A DNA stretch of 64,000 nucleotides, from the NCBI RefSeq assembly GCF_014230465.1, contig NZ_JAAXCY010000001.1, positions 248,001 through 312,000 on the forward strand. The letters are read 5' to 3'. The notes beneath the pieces are model-generated. The model had not been told where the DNA came from and did no database searches. It saw only the letters and a program-made list of their open reading frames with translations. A program made the translations under genes and the position numbers. Of this stretch, positions 7,412 to 15,525 are shown piece after piece. Within the stretch, counting starts at the first letter, position 1, and the number at the start of each line of letters is the position of its first letter. This stretch comes from Pseudomonas cremoris. GTDB lineage: Bacteria > Pseudomonadota > Gammaproteobacteria > Pseudomonadales > Pseudomonadaceae.

Positions 7412-8482
7412 TCATGCACCCTCCGCCACCAGCAACGTGTCTTCAGCATGCAGCCAGAGCTCGACAGCTGAACCCGGCGTGGGCACCGGCACTTCACGAA
7501 AGCCCTTTTGATGGCGCGCGGTGAGTTCACTCCCATCGGAAAGCACCAGGCCAACGTGATAGCTGTCCCCCTGATAAACCACGTCACGTGCAATTGCATC
7601 GATCCGGTTCATCGCGCTGGTGTCCGACGGCACCTGCCATTGCAAACGCTCCGGCCGCACCATCAGCACCCGCGGCTGCGACACCTTAAGCGCGGTGCCT
7701 TTGGGCAGTTTCAGCGCTCGGCCCTGGAACGTGACGGCATCCGCTCCCTCCTCCACGGCAAAAAAACAACTCTCGCCAATGAACCCCGCCACAAAGCGAT
7801 TACTCGGCCGCTCATAGAGCGCGTCCGGTGTATCCAATTGCGCCAGCTTGCCTTTGTTCAACACCGCAATACGGTGTGACAGCGTCAGTGCTTCCTTCTG
7901 ATCATGGGTGACATAAATCGTGGTCATGCCCAATCGAGCATGAAGACGCTTGAGCTCAAGTTGCATGTGTTCACGCAGGTTTTTGTCCAGGGCCGAAAGG
8001 GGTTCGTCCATCAGCATGATCTTGGGTTCGAACACCATTGCCCTGGCCAGTGCAACTCGCTGGCGCTGCCCACCGGACAGCTGGTGAATGCCGCGTTCAC
8101 CCAAGTGGTCCATCTGCACCATTTCCAGTGTGGCCTTGACCCTTCGAGCTCGCTCGGCACCGCTGACCTTGCGCAAGCGCAAGGGGTAGGCGACGTTTTC
8201 TGCGACGGTCATATGCGGGAACAAGGCATAGTTCTGAAACACCATACCAATGTCACGCTTGTGTGGCGGGCAGGTCAGGAACTCCACACCGTCCACCTTG
8301 ATGCTGCCTGCATCCGGGCGAATAAAGCCTGCCAACACATTCAGCAAGGTAGTTTTCCCGGACCCCGAAGGGCCGAGAAGCGTTAAAAACTCACCAGGAT
8401 TGACGTCCAGGGACACATGATCGATAGCGGTAAATGTCCCGTAACCTTTATAGACATCCCGAATTGCAATACTGCCTTGCAT
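7412..8482 (-). CDS. ABC importer ATP-binding protein, PotA-like
   Basis: The 356-residue ATPase energises the importer. It has Walker A G-P-S-G-S-G-K-T-T, the Q-loop in V-F-Q-N-Y-A-L-F-P, the signature L-S-G-G-Q-R-Q-R, Walker B I-M-L-M-D-E-P and the H-loop in Y-V-T-H-D. A C-terminal TOBE-type regulatory region (about residues 260-350) is typical of the PotA/FbpC group. GGAGG 8 nt before ATG 8482 fixes the start; the longer open frame upstream is not coding. It is the second gene of the operon, 26 bp after the binding protein. Confidence 0.92.
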   Translation of the reverse strand: MQGSIAIRDVYKGYGTFTAIDHVSLDVNPGEFLTLLGPSGSGKTTLLNVLAGFIRPDAGSIKVDGVEFLTCPPHKRDIGMVFQNYALFPHMTVAENVAYPLRLRKVSGAERARRVKATLEMVQMDHLGERGIHQLSGGQRQRVALARAMVFEPKIMLMDEPLSALDKNLREHMQLELKRLHARLGMTTIYVTHDQKEALTLSHRIAVLNKGKLAQLDTPDALYERPSNRFVAGFIGESCFFAVEEGADAVTFQGRALKLPKGTALKVSQPRVLMVRPERLQWQVPSDTSAMNRIDAIARDVVYQGDSYHVGLVLSDGSELTARHQKGFREVPVPTPGSAVELWLHAEDTLLVAEGA

Positions 8483-8508
8483 GATTCCGACCTCCACAAA
8501 AGCCACTG

Positions 8509-9564
8509 TTACTGTGCGATCAATTCTTTGTAGTCTTCCTGGACGTCCGTGACATGCTCGCCCCACCAGCGTGCGTCCATCAGCGTTTGCTTGGCCCTGT
8601 TGGCGGGCGACATGTTTGAACTGTTCAAGGCGTCGGCGGGAACACCGGGCTGCTCGAACGCAAGGCTGTTGGTGGGGCCGTAGTAACCCATCATCGTTGG
8701 AATCCGTGCCTGAATGGCCGGGGATATCGAATTGGCGATCAGCTTTTGCGCGCCTGGCACATTGGGCGCGCCTTTCAGGATGGCCATGCAACCGTAGCCG
8801 AGCAGGCCGTCTTCATAGGTGTAGGCCACAGGTGCCTTGTCCTTCACGACGGAGTCGATGCGGCTGCTCCAGATCGCAATCAGGTCAACCTCTCCGTCCT
8901 TGATCAGCTGCGCCGACTGCGCGCCGGAGGTCCACCAGACCGCTACGTAGGGTTTGATCTTTTCCAACGAGGCAAGCCCCCGCTTGATATCCAGAGGATA
9001 GAGCTGGTCGCGGGGCACGCCATCGGCCAGCAGGGCCACTTCAAGCATTTCGTCTGGCGCGACAGACAACGCGCGGCGCCCGGGGAATTTTTTAACGTCC
9101 CAAAATTCCTTCCAGCTCTTTGGGCCTTCCTTGAATTTATCGGTGCGCCAGCCCATGACCACAGAATAGCTGTTGGTCGCGATCCAGTTTTTATCCCGCG
9201 CCAGGCTCGGCACGCCCTTGGCGTCAATGACCGAGTAGTCCAACGGTTCCAGCATCCCCTGCTTGTCCAGCGCTGCGCAATCATTGGCACCGATATGAAT
9301 GGCATCCCATGCGGGCTTGCCAGACTGCACCTGCAGTCGCACGGCGGGCTGGCCGTCATGCGATTCGGTGCGCAGCTTCAATCCTGCCTTCTCTGCCGCC
9401 GGGCCCCACAACGTGGCAATCAATGCATCCTGCAAGCCTCCGCCATAGCCTGCAACGGTCACTGTCGACGGGTCGGCCGCCCAGGCCTGTGGTGCGATCA
9501 ACACCGCACTCACAACCGCCAACACATGAAGCCCAAATGCTGATTTTTTCAGGGTGTTGAACAT
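8509..9564 (-). CDS. Periplasmic substrate-binding protein of a PotD-type ABC importer
   Basis: The 351-residue protein has a clear signal peptide (HVLAVVSAVLIAPQAWA, cleavage about residue 29) and the two-lobe fold of the spermidine/putrescine and related small-cation binders (extracellular solute-binding protein family 1 type). The mature start DPSTVTVAGYGGGLQDAL is typical of this group. AGGAGA 7 nt upstream supports ATG 9564. It is the first gene of the importer operon and is divergent from the aminotransferase, with operator sites C and D between them. The partner aminotransferase and semialdehyde dehydrogenase suggest a primary amine or amino acid ligand, but the ligand cannot be read from the sequence. 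Confidence 0.88.
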   Translation of the reverse strand: MFNTLKKSAFGLHVLAVVSAVLIAPQAWAADPSTVTVAGYGGGLQDALIATLWGPAAEKAGLKLRTESHDGQPAVRLQVQSGKPAWDAIHIGANDCAALDKQGMLEPLDYSVIDAKGVPSLARDKNWIATNSYSVVMGWRTDKFKEGPKSWKEFWDVKKFPGRRALSVAPDEMLEVALLADGVPRDQLYPLDIKRGLASLEKIKPYVAVWWTSGAQSAQLIKDGEVDLIAIWSSRIDSVVKDKAPVAYTYEDGLLGYGCMAILKGAPNVPGAQKLIANSISPAIQARIPTMMGYYGPTNSLAFEQPGVPADALNSSNMSPANRAKQTLMDARWWGEHVTDVQEDYKELIAQ

Positions 9565-9703
9565 TTTCCATCTCCTGTTTCTAGCGCCCGATGAGCGCGG
9601 ACTTGTTATTAAGCAGAGATAAAGATCAAACCTTAGCGCAGTTATCGATGAACCCGGCCGTGTTCCCGGTCGTTTTTCTTCAGCGGTATGAGCGGCAGAA
9701 GAT

Positions 9704-9741
9704 GGTTGACAACATGAACCACATGATTCACATTGTCAACC
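9704..9741. promoter_or_regulatory. Paired palindromic operator, copy 2 (sites C and D)
   Basis: Site C (9704-9720) is GGTTGAC-AAC-ATGAACC and site D (9725-9741) is GATTCAC-ATT-GTCAACC, with centres 21 bp apart. They correspond to sites A and B at 4544-4593. The outermost halves also form an 11-bp inverted repeat ATGGTTGACAA (9702-9712) / TTGTCAACCAT (9733-9743). The pair lies in the 249-bp region between the importer operon and the aminotransferase operon. This is the best evidence that the two divergent pairs of transcripts are one regulon. Confidence 0.65.
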
Positions 9742-9813
9742 ATATTGAAATCAGGCAAATTAACAACCACTGCACCCAGACTGCAGGTCGCCCCACCCGA
9801 ACGGAGTTTCGCT

Positions 9814-11193
9814 ATGTCACGCTCATTGCACGCCAGCGACATCGCTTTTCACATTCACAGCCAGACCAACCTTGCCAGTCATGAACAGGTCGGCCCGACC
9901 GTGATGGTTCGCGGCGAGGGCATCTACACGTGGGACGACCAAGGCAAGCAATACCTGGATGCCATGTCCGGCATGTGGAGTGCTGCACTGGGCTATAGCG
10001 AGACGCGCCTGGAAGAAGCCGCGCTGCGGCAAATGAAGCAACTGCCCTATCACCAGAACTTTGCACACCGCTCTACCGAACCGGCCATCCAGCTGGCAGA
10101 GCGTTTGATTTCGCTGGCACCGGTGCCGATGTCCAAAGTGTTGTTCGCGTGCTCGGGCTCCGAGGCCAACGACACCGCGATCAAGTTGGTCTGGTATTAC
10201 TGGAGCGCGCTTGGCCAGCCACAACGGCGCAAGATCATCAGCCGCAATCGCGCTTACCACGGCACCACCATCGCCAGTGCCAGCCTCACCGGCCTTGGGC
10301 ATTTGCACCAGGATTTCGGGTTGCCACTGCCGGGTTTCCTGCACGTGACCTGCCCGCACTATTACCGCGAAGGGCTGCCAGGCGAGAGCGAAGAAGCCTT
10401 TTCCACGCGCTTGGCCGCCGAGCTTGAAACGCTGATCGAGCGCGAGGGCCCCGAGACCATTGGCGCATTCTTTGCCGAACCGTTGATGGGAACCGGTGGC
10501 GTGATTACCCCGCCGGTGGGCTATTTCGAGAAAATCCAGGCGGTGCTCAAACGCCATGGCATCTTGCTCGTGGCGGACGAGGTCATCTGTGGTTTTGGCC
10601 GTACCGGCAACTGGTGGGGCTCACAGACCTTCGGCCTGCAGCCCGACATGTTGACGTGCGCCAAAGCGCTGTCGGCGTCCTATCTGCCGATTTCCGCGCT
10701 GATGATTTCCGAACCGGTGTACCAGGCCATGAAAAGCCAAAGCGAAAAGATCGGCGTGTTCGGCCACGGCTTCACCTACGGCGGCCACCCGGTCCCTGCC
10801 GCTGTCGCGCTGGAGTGCCTGGACATCTACGCCGAGCGCCAACTGCCTGCGCATGCCGACAAGGTCGGCGCACGCCTGGGCGCCGGCTTGCGCAAGCTGG
10901 CCGACCATCCGCTGGTAGGCGAAGTGCGTGGCGCAGGCCTGATGTGGGGTGTCGAATTGGTTGCCGACAAAGCCAGTAAGGGCGCCTTCCCGAAAGACTG
11001 GAAAGTCGGCCTGGGCGTGTCTCGGCAAACCGAAGCCAACGGCGTGACCGCGCGTGCGCTGAACGACAGCGTGGTGTTCGCGCCGCCCTTGATCATCACC
11101 GACAGCGAAGTCGACCTGGTACTCGAAGCCTTTACCAAAGGACTGGATGCCAGCCTGGCGCTATTGCGCGAACAATCGCGCTTCAACGGTTGA
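9814..11193 (+). CDS. Class III PLP-dependent aminotransferase
   Basis: The 459-residue protein is an omega-type transaminase of the class III (aspartate aminotransferase family) group that includes beta-alanine:pyruvate and polyamine:pyruvate transaminases. The PLP lysine is in T-C-A-K-A-L-S (Lys284). The cofactor aspartate is in V-A-D-E-V-I-C-G-F-G-R-T-G, and the phosphate site in C-S-G-S-E-A-N-D-T. It should turn an amine into an aldehyde, a fit for the semialdehyde dehydrogenase at 3024. ATG 9814 has CGGAG upstream; earlier in-frame codons would read through operator DNA. It is the first gene of an apparent operon running to the GMC oxidoreductase at 18806. Amine specificity is unknown. 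Confidence 0.9.
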   Translation: MSRSLHASDIAFHIHSQTNLASHEQVGPTVMVRGEGIYTWDDQGKQYLDAMSGMWSAALGYSETRLEEAALRQMKQLPYHQNFAHRSTEPAIQLAERLISLAPVPMSKVLFACSGSEANDTAIKLVWYYWSALGQPQRRKIISRNRAYHGTTIASASLTGLGHLHQDFGLPLPGFLHVTCPHYYREGLPGESEEAFSTRLAAELETLIEREGPETIGAFFAEPLMGTGGVITPPVGYFEKIQAVLKRHGILLVADEVICGFGRTGNWWGSQTFGLQPDMLTCAKALSASYLPISALMISEPVYQAMKSQSEKIGVFGHGFTYGGHPVPAAVALECLDIYAERQLPAHADKVGARLGAGLRKLADHPLVGEVRGAGLMWGVELVADKASKGAFPKDWKVGLGVSRQTEANGVTARALNDSVVFAPPLIITDSEVDLVLEAFTKGLDASLALLREQSRFNG

Positions 11194-11259
11194 GCTGGTG
11201 TAGGTACTCCAGAACAATGAGAGGCTAATTCCTTCCTCCAGATAGCCCCTAGGTGCCTT

Positions 11260-11793
11260 ATGAAAAAAACGACCACCGCAGCCGAACGAGAGCCCGAAAT
11301 CACCACCGACATGCGCGACCTGTTTTCCGTCCAACTGCAACGTCTGGCCGGCCTGTCGAGCCGTATCGCCGCCATGACTATCCCCCAGCATTTCGCGATT
11401 ACGGTGCTGGAATGGCGAACCCTGGCGATTCTCGACTACCTCGGCCAAGCCCCCCTGGTGCGCGTGGCCAAGCACGCCAGCGTGTTGAAAAGCCAGATGA
11501 GCAGGATCGTCACCCACTTGACCAAACGCGAGTTGATCGAGCGCCAGCCCAACCCGGAAGACGGACGCAGCGCCCTGCTGTGCCTGAGCGCGGAAGGCAA
11601 GGAGATGGTGCGTCGCATCCTCGATGACTCCAACGAACGGAACGAACGCATGCTCAGCGGCTTGTCTGACAGCGAACTCAAGCAATTGCGCGAACTGATG
11701 CAGCGCGTGTTCAACAACAGCCTTGAGTACTACGGCGAACTCAAGAAAAACAATCCGTACAACCTGAGTCCGGAGAATGACGATGAGGATTGA
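11260..11793 (+). CDS. MarR-family transcriptional regulator
   Basis: The 177-residue protein has the MarR winged helix-turn-helix: helices around LEWRTLAILDYLGQAPLVRV, recognition region about S-V-L-K-S-Q-M-S-R-I-V-T-H-L, and the wing P-N-P-E-D-G-R-S-A-L-L. The C-terminal helices would form the dimer interface. The acidic tail ends ENDDED. MarR proteins bind 16-20 bp palindromes as dimers and often respond to the substrate or a CoA thioester of the pathway they control. It is encoded inside the operon, and the repeated palindromes at 4544-4593 and 9704-9741 fit its expected site size. AGGTG 5 nt upstream supports ATG 11260; the next gene starts 4 nt after its stop. Confidence 0.9.
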   Translation: MKKTTTAAEREPEITTDMRDLFSVQLQRLAGLSSRIAAMTIPQHFAITVLEWRTLAILDYLGQAPLVRVAKHASVLKSQMSRIVTHLTKRELIERQPNPEDGRSALLCLSAEGKEMVRRILDDSNERNERMLSGLSDSELKQLRELMQRVFNNSLEYYGELKKNNPYNLSPENDDED

Positions 11794-11796
11794 AGC

Positions 11797-12762
11797 ATGT
11801 CGCTCGACACCCGTCTGACTCGCTTGCTGGGTATCCGCTATCCAATTATCCAGGCGGGCATGAGTTGGGCATCCAGTTGCGCCGCCCTCCCCGCTGCCGT
11901 TTCCAATGGCGGTGGCCTGGGTGTGATTGCGGCAGGGCCGATGCGCTTGGCCGACCTTGCGCAGACACTGCGCGAAATGCGCGAGCTGACCGATAAACCT
12001 TTTGCGGTCAACATCCCGCTGTACCGCAAGGGCGCCGACGAAGTCCTGGACTTGCTGGTGGCCGAGCGGGTTCCGGTGATCATTGCCAGCCAAGGCTCGC
12101 CCAAGGCTCACTTGCAACGCTTCAAGGCTTACGGGGCGACTTGGCTGCACGTGGTCGCCTTTGTCGACCACGCACGCAAGGCAGCCGCAGCCGGGGTCGA
12201 TGGGCTGGTGGTGGTCGGCAGCGAAGCCGGCGGGCATCCGCCGGCAAACGAAGTCAGCACCCTGGTCAACGTGCGGCGCGTGTTGCAGGAAGTCGACTGC
12301 CCGCTCGTGGCCGGTGGGGGTGTCGCCGATGGCCACGGCATCGCTGCGCTGCTTGCCCTCGGCGCTGACGCCGTGCAACTGGGTACCCGCTTTATGCTCT
12401 CCGAGGAAGCGTTCCTGCACCCGGCCTATAAACAAAAAGTCCTTGAGGCTGACATTGGCGACACCGTCCTGGTCGGGCGTGGTGCGTTGCCAGTGCGCAG
12501 CGTGCGCAACGCGTTTACCGAACGTGTCGCACAGGCCGAGCGCGATGGCTTGCCCCAGACCGCCCCCGAGGCTTACGCCGCGCTGCTGGCTTCGGCCAGC
12601 TTGAAACAGGCGTCGTTCGACGGCGATGTCAGCAACGGCAAGGTGGAAGCCGGACAAAGTGCCGGGCTCATCCATCAACTGCTGCCCGCCAGCGCAATCA
12701 TGCAATCGCTCATTGAAGAACTCGAACAGGCCCTTGCCCGCCTGCGCGCCATGCAACCCTGA
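11797..12762 (+). CDS. Nitronate monooxygenase / FabK-like FMN protein
   Basis: The 321-residue protein has the TIM-barrel fold of the 2-nitropropane dioxygenase family. FMN phosphate contacts are expected in G-S-E-A-G-G-H-P-P, which includes the family histidine, and in A-G-G-G-V-A-D-G and A-D-A-V-Q-L-G-T-R-F. Class I members oxidise nitronates; relatives in CoA pathways are often enoyl reductases or remain uncharacterised. It starts 4 nt after the MarR gene and 15 nt before the first enoyl-CoA hydratase, so it is in the operon. A role on a CoA-bound or nitro intermediate is only inference. It could serve a detoxification step rather than a central reaction. Confidence 0.83.
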   Translation: MSLDTRLTRLLGIRYPIIQAGMSWASSCAALPAAVSNGGGLGVIAAGPMRLADLAQTLREMRELTDKPFAVNIPLYRKGADEVLDLLVAERVPVIIASQGSPKAHLQRFKAYGATWLHVVAFVDHARKAAAAGVDGLVVVGSEAGGHPPANEVSTLVNVRRVLQEVDCPLVAGGGVADGHGIAALLALGADAVQLGTRFMLSEEAFLHPAYKQKVLEADIGDTVLVGRGALPVRSVRNAFTERVAQAERDGLPQTAPEAYAALLASASLKQASFDGDVSNGKVEAGQSAGLIHQLLPASAIMQSLIEELEQALARLRAMQP

Positions 12763-12776
12763 CAGGAGCACTTTAT

Positions 12777-13523
12777 ATGACCGAACGACAGGTCGTTCTG
12801 CGCGAAACCCGTGACGGCGTTCAAACGCTGAAGCTCAACCGCCCGGACAAACTCAACGCATTGGATTTCGCCCTCACCGAGGGGCTGGTCCAGGCGTTGA
12901 AGGATGCCGATGCCGACCCGTCGATTCGCGTCGTGATCGTCACCGGTGCTGGCCGTGGCTTCTGTGCGGGGGCCGATACCCGCGAGTTCCAGGTGCTGAC
13001 CCCGGACAATCAAGCGCTGGTCGAACGCCGTGCTGCGCTGACCACCGAGTTACAAGGGTTGGTCAAACAGATGAGCAAACCGGTGATCGCTGCCGTGAAT
13101 GGCTACGCCATGGGCGGTGGCTGCGGGTTGGCCCTTTCCTGCGACCTCGCGTTGGCGGGTGAAAGCGCGCGCTTCGGGTACCCAGAAGTCAAGCATGGCA
13201 TCGTCGCCGCAATCGTCATGGCAGGGCTGGTCGAGCATGTCGGGCGCAAGGCCGCGTTCGACCTGGTAGCTACCGGACGCACCCTGGACGCTCATGAGGC
13301 CCGACAACTGGGCATGGTCAACCGGGTCGTGGCCGACGCCGACCTGCTGGGTGAAGTGCAAGCCCTGGCGCAGGAGCTCGCGGCCCATCCGTTACAGGCG
13401 ATGCAAGCCACCAAGGGGATTTTCCACCGGGTCACCGAACTGCCCTTCAGCGAAGGCCTGAAAATCGGCCAGCAATTGAACGCACACATGCGCGCGTTTC
13501 GCCAAGCGGAGTCGACCGAATGA
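12777..13523 (+). CDS. Enoyl-CoA hydratase/isomerase family protein (atypical active site)
   Basis: The 248-residue crotonase-fold protein has the oxyanion-hole segments G-R-G-F-C-A-G-A-D and A-M-G-G-G-C-G-L-A. In classical hydratases the second reads G-G-G-C-E-L-A, so the first catalytic glutamate is glycine here; the second is kept in Y-P-E-V-K-H-G. Such members may be isomerases, hydrolases, decarboxylases or lyases instead of hydratases. It overlaps the following CoA-transferase by 4 nt (ATGA), a sign of coupled translation. A good ribosome site (CAGGAG) precedes ATG 12777. The operon also holds a second, intact hydratase, which supports a division of labour. Confidence 0.85.
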   Translation: MTERQVVLRETRDGVQTLKLNRPDKLNALDFALTEGLVQALKDADADPSIRVVIVTGAGRGFCAGADTREFQVLTPDNQALVERRAALTTELQGLVKQMSKPVIAAVNGYAMGGGCGLALSCDLALAGESARFGYPEVKHGIVAAIVMAGLVEHVGRKAAFDLVATGRTLDAHEARQLGMVNRVVADADLLGEVQALAQELAAHPLQAMQATKGIFHRVTELPFSEGLKIGQQLNAHMRAFRQAESTE

Positions 13524-14761
13524 AACCCCTGGAAGGTGTAACGGTGGTGGAGCTGGCGCGTGTGCTGGCGTGCCCCTTCGCCGGCATGATTCTCGCCGAA
13601 CTGGGCGCCCGGGTGATCAAGGTTGAACAGCCCGTCGACGGTGACGAAACCCGAGGCTATGAACCCTTTGTCGGTCAGCCTGACGAGAGCCTTGCCCACT
13701 TGGACGAAGACGCCCAAGCCGAAGCCATGGGGCGTGAGCGCAGTGCTTACTTCTATGCCTTCAACCGCAGCAAGGAGTCGATCACAGTGAACCTGCGCAC
13801 CGCCGAGGGACAGGAGATCGTGCGCAAACTGGCGCGTGACGCCGACGTTGTGCTGGAAAATTTCCCGGTGGGCACCCTCAAGCGCTATGGCCTGGATTGG
13901 CCCGCACTCAAGGCTATCAACCCGCGCCTGCTCTACGTCTCCTGCACAGGGTTCGGCCAGACCGGCCCCTATGCCAGTCGCAAAGGCTACGACACGGTGT
14001 TCCAGGCCATGAGTGGGATCATGAGCCTGACCGGCGAAAAAGACGGTGGCCCGGTGAAGCCCGGTATTCCGGTGTCCGACCTGAGCTCTGGTTTGTGGAT
14101 CGCCCTGGGGATTGTCTCCATGCTCCAGGGTCGGCAAAAAGACGGCACGGGCGCCTACCTCGACTTTTCCATGCTCGACGGGCAAATCAGCCTTCTGGCC
14201 TTGGCCGCCGCGCGCTACTTTGCCCTGGATGAAGTGCCCGAACGCCTGGGCACCGAACACCCTGGCCGCGTCCCTTCAGCCAGTTTCCTGTGTGCTGATG
14301 GCGGTTACGTGCACATCACAGGGGCCGATCAGCACTGGCGTCCGCTCTGTGCCTTGCTGGGCCTCGATGCTTTGGGCGCCGACCCGCGACTGCAGCACAA
14401 CAGTGGCCGCGTATTGCACCGCGACGAGGTCATGGAGCACCTGACGGGCGCCATCGCCCTGCTCACCCGCGCTCAGCTTTGCGCCGCCTGCGACGCGGCG
14501 GGTGTGCCCGCCGGGCCGTTGAATACGCTCGACGAAGTGATTGTCGACCCGCACTTGCGCGCACGCGGCGTGTTCGCCGACTTCGAACACCCCGAGAGCG
14601 GGCGTTTCCCGGCCATCCAATTGCCGTTTCTGTTCAACGGTTATGACAACCCCACGGCAAACCGCCCGCCCCTGTTGGGCGAGCACACTGACCGGGTACT
14701 CCAAGACCTTGGCTACAACCCGCAAGACATCGACGCCTTGCACCGCGCAGGAGCTGTATGA
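13520..14761 (+). CDS. Class III CoA-transferase (CaiB/BaiF family)
   Basis: The 413-residue protein transfers CoA between carboxylic acids, usually from succinyl-CoA or the product thioester. The family start L-E-G-V-T-V-V-E-L-A-R-V-L-A-C-P is present, and the catalytic aspartate is in D-F-S-M-L-D-G-Q (Asp220). An insertion of about 25 acidic residues after F-V-G-Q (about 50-75) is longer than the minimum in the family but seen in some members. It overlaps both neighbours by 4 nt. With the acyl-CoA ligase at 15526 the operon has two ways to activate acids, which suggests either two acid intermediates or CoA recycling. Confidence 0.9.
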   Translation: MKPLEGVTVVELARVLACPFAGMILAELGARVIKVEQPVDGDETRGYEPFVGQPDESLAHLDEDAQAEAMGRERSAYFYAFNRSKESITVNLRTAEGQEIVRKLARDADVVLENFPVGTLKRYGLDWPALKAINPRLLYVSCTGFGQTGPYASRKGYDTVFQAMSGIMSLTGEKDGGPVKPGIPVSDLSSGLWIALGIVSMLQGRQKDGTGAYLDFSMLDGQISLLALAAARYFALDEVPERLGTEHPGRVPSASFLCADGGYVHITGADQHWRPLCALLGLDALGADPRLQHNSGRVLHRDEVMEHLTGAIALLTRAQLCAACDAAGVPAGPLNTLDEVIVDPHLRARGVFADFEHPESGRFPAIQLPFLFNGYDNPTANRPPLLGEHTDRVLQDLGYNPQDIDALHRAGAV

Positions 14762-15516
14762 CCATGACTCAGCCCGACGTTCCATCCGTGGTAAGCCTTG
14801 CGGTAGCGGGAAACATCGCCACCGTGACCCTGAACCGCCCCCAAGCCCGCAACGCCTTGAATACCCAACTGTGCGTCGAATTGCATGTGGCCTTACGCGA
14901 AATCGGCGCACGCACCGACATCCATGTGCTGCTCATACGCGCCAACGGCCCGGTGTTCTGTGCCGGTGCCGACCTCAAGGAGCGCAAGCTGATGGATGAG
15001 GACCAGATCCGCGCGCGACGCATCAAGGCGTTCGCGCTGTATGCGGCACTGGAAAACCTGCCCATGCCTGTGATTGCCGTGATCCAGGGGCCGGCAGTGG
15101 GATCCGGCTGCGAGATCGCCAGCGCCTGTGACTTCATCGTCGCCAGCGACCTGGCCAGCTTCCGTTACCCGGAGGCCCGCTGGGGGACGGTGGGTGCAAC
15201 TCAGCGACTACCACGCATCGTCGGCCGCCGGATGGCCAAAGAGCTGATGTTCACTGGCCGCGAAGTCAGCGCACAGGAGGCCAAGTCCATCGGGTTGGTC
15301 AACCAGGTACTGCCCCATGCCGAGTTCGAACGCTATGTCGAGGCGCTGGCCCACGAGATCGCCTCGGCCCCCACCCACGCTATTCGCAGCGCCAAACGCA
15401 CCCTCGACAAAGGCGCGGATGACAGCCGCGCGGGTGCCCTGGCCCACGAGATCCTCGCGATAGAGGACAACCTGACCGAAGGCACCTGGCGTGCCGGCAT
15501 GACATCTTTCGCCTGA
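14758..15516 (+). CDS. Enoyl-CoA hydratase/isomerase family protein
   Basis: The 252-residue crotonase keeps both catalytic glutamates: G-S-G-C-E-I-A and Y-P-E-A-R-W-G, and the oxyanion segment P-V-F-C-A-G-A-D. A true hydratase is therefore plausible. It overlaps the CoA-transferase by 4 nt and precedes the acyl-CoA ligase by 9 nt. The start is the ATG in GTATGACC; a second ATG two codons later is equally open. With the HMG-CoA-lyase-like protein it could form the hydration-then-cleavage pair known from leucine and acyclic terpene breakdown, but the carboxylase subunits of those pathways are missing here. Confidence 0.87.
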   Translation: MTMTQPDVPSVVSLAVAGNIATVTLNRPQARNALNTQLCVELHVALREIGARTDIHVLLIRANGPVFCAGADLKERKLMDEDQIRARRIKAFALYAALENLPMPVIAVIQGPAVGSGCEIASACDFIVASDLASFRYPEARWGTVGATQRLPRIVGRRMAKELMFTGREVSAQEAKSIGLVNQVLPHAEFERYVEALAHEIASAPTHAIRSAKRTLDKGADDSRAGALAHEILAIEDNLTEGTWRAGMTSFA

Positions 15517-15525
15517 GGAATCCCC

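Noticed and set aside
11161..12771. 536-codon minus-strand open frame opposite the MarR and NMO genes
   Set aside because: It is antisense to well-supported genes, and its protein shows no family motif. Long antisense frames are normal in GC-rich DNA.
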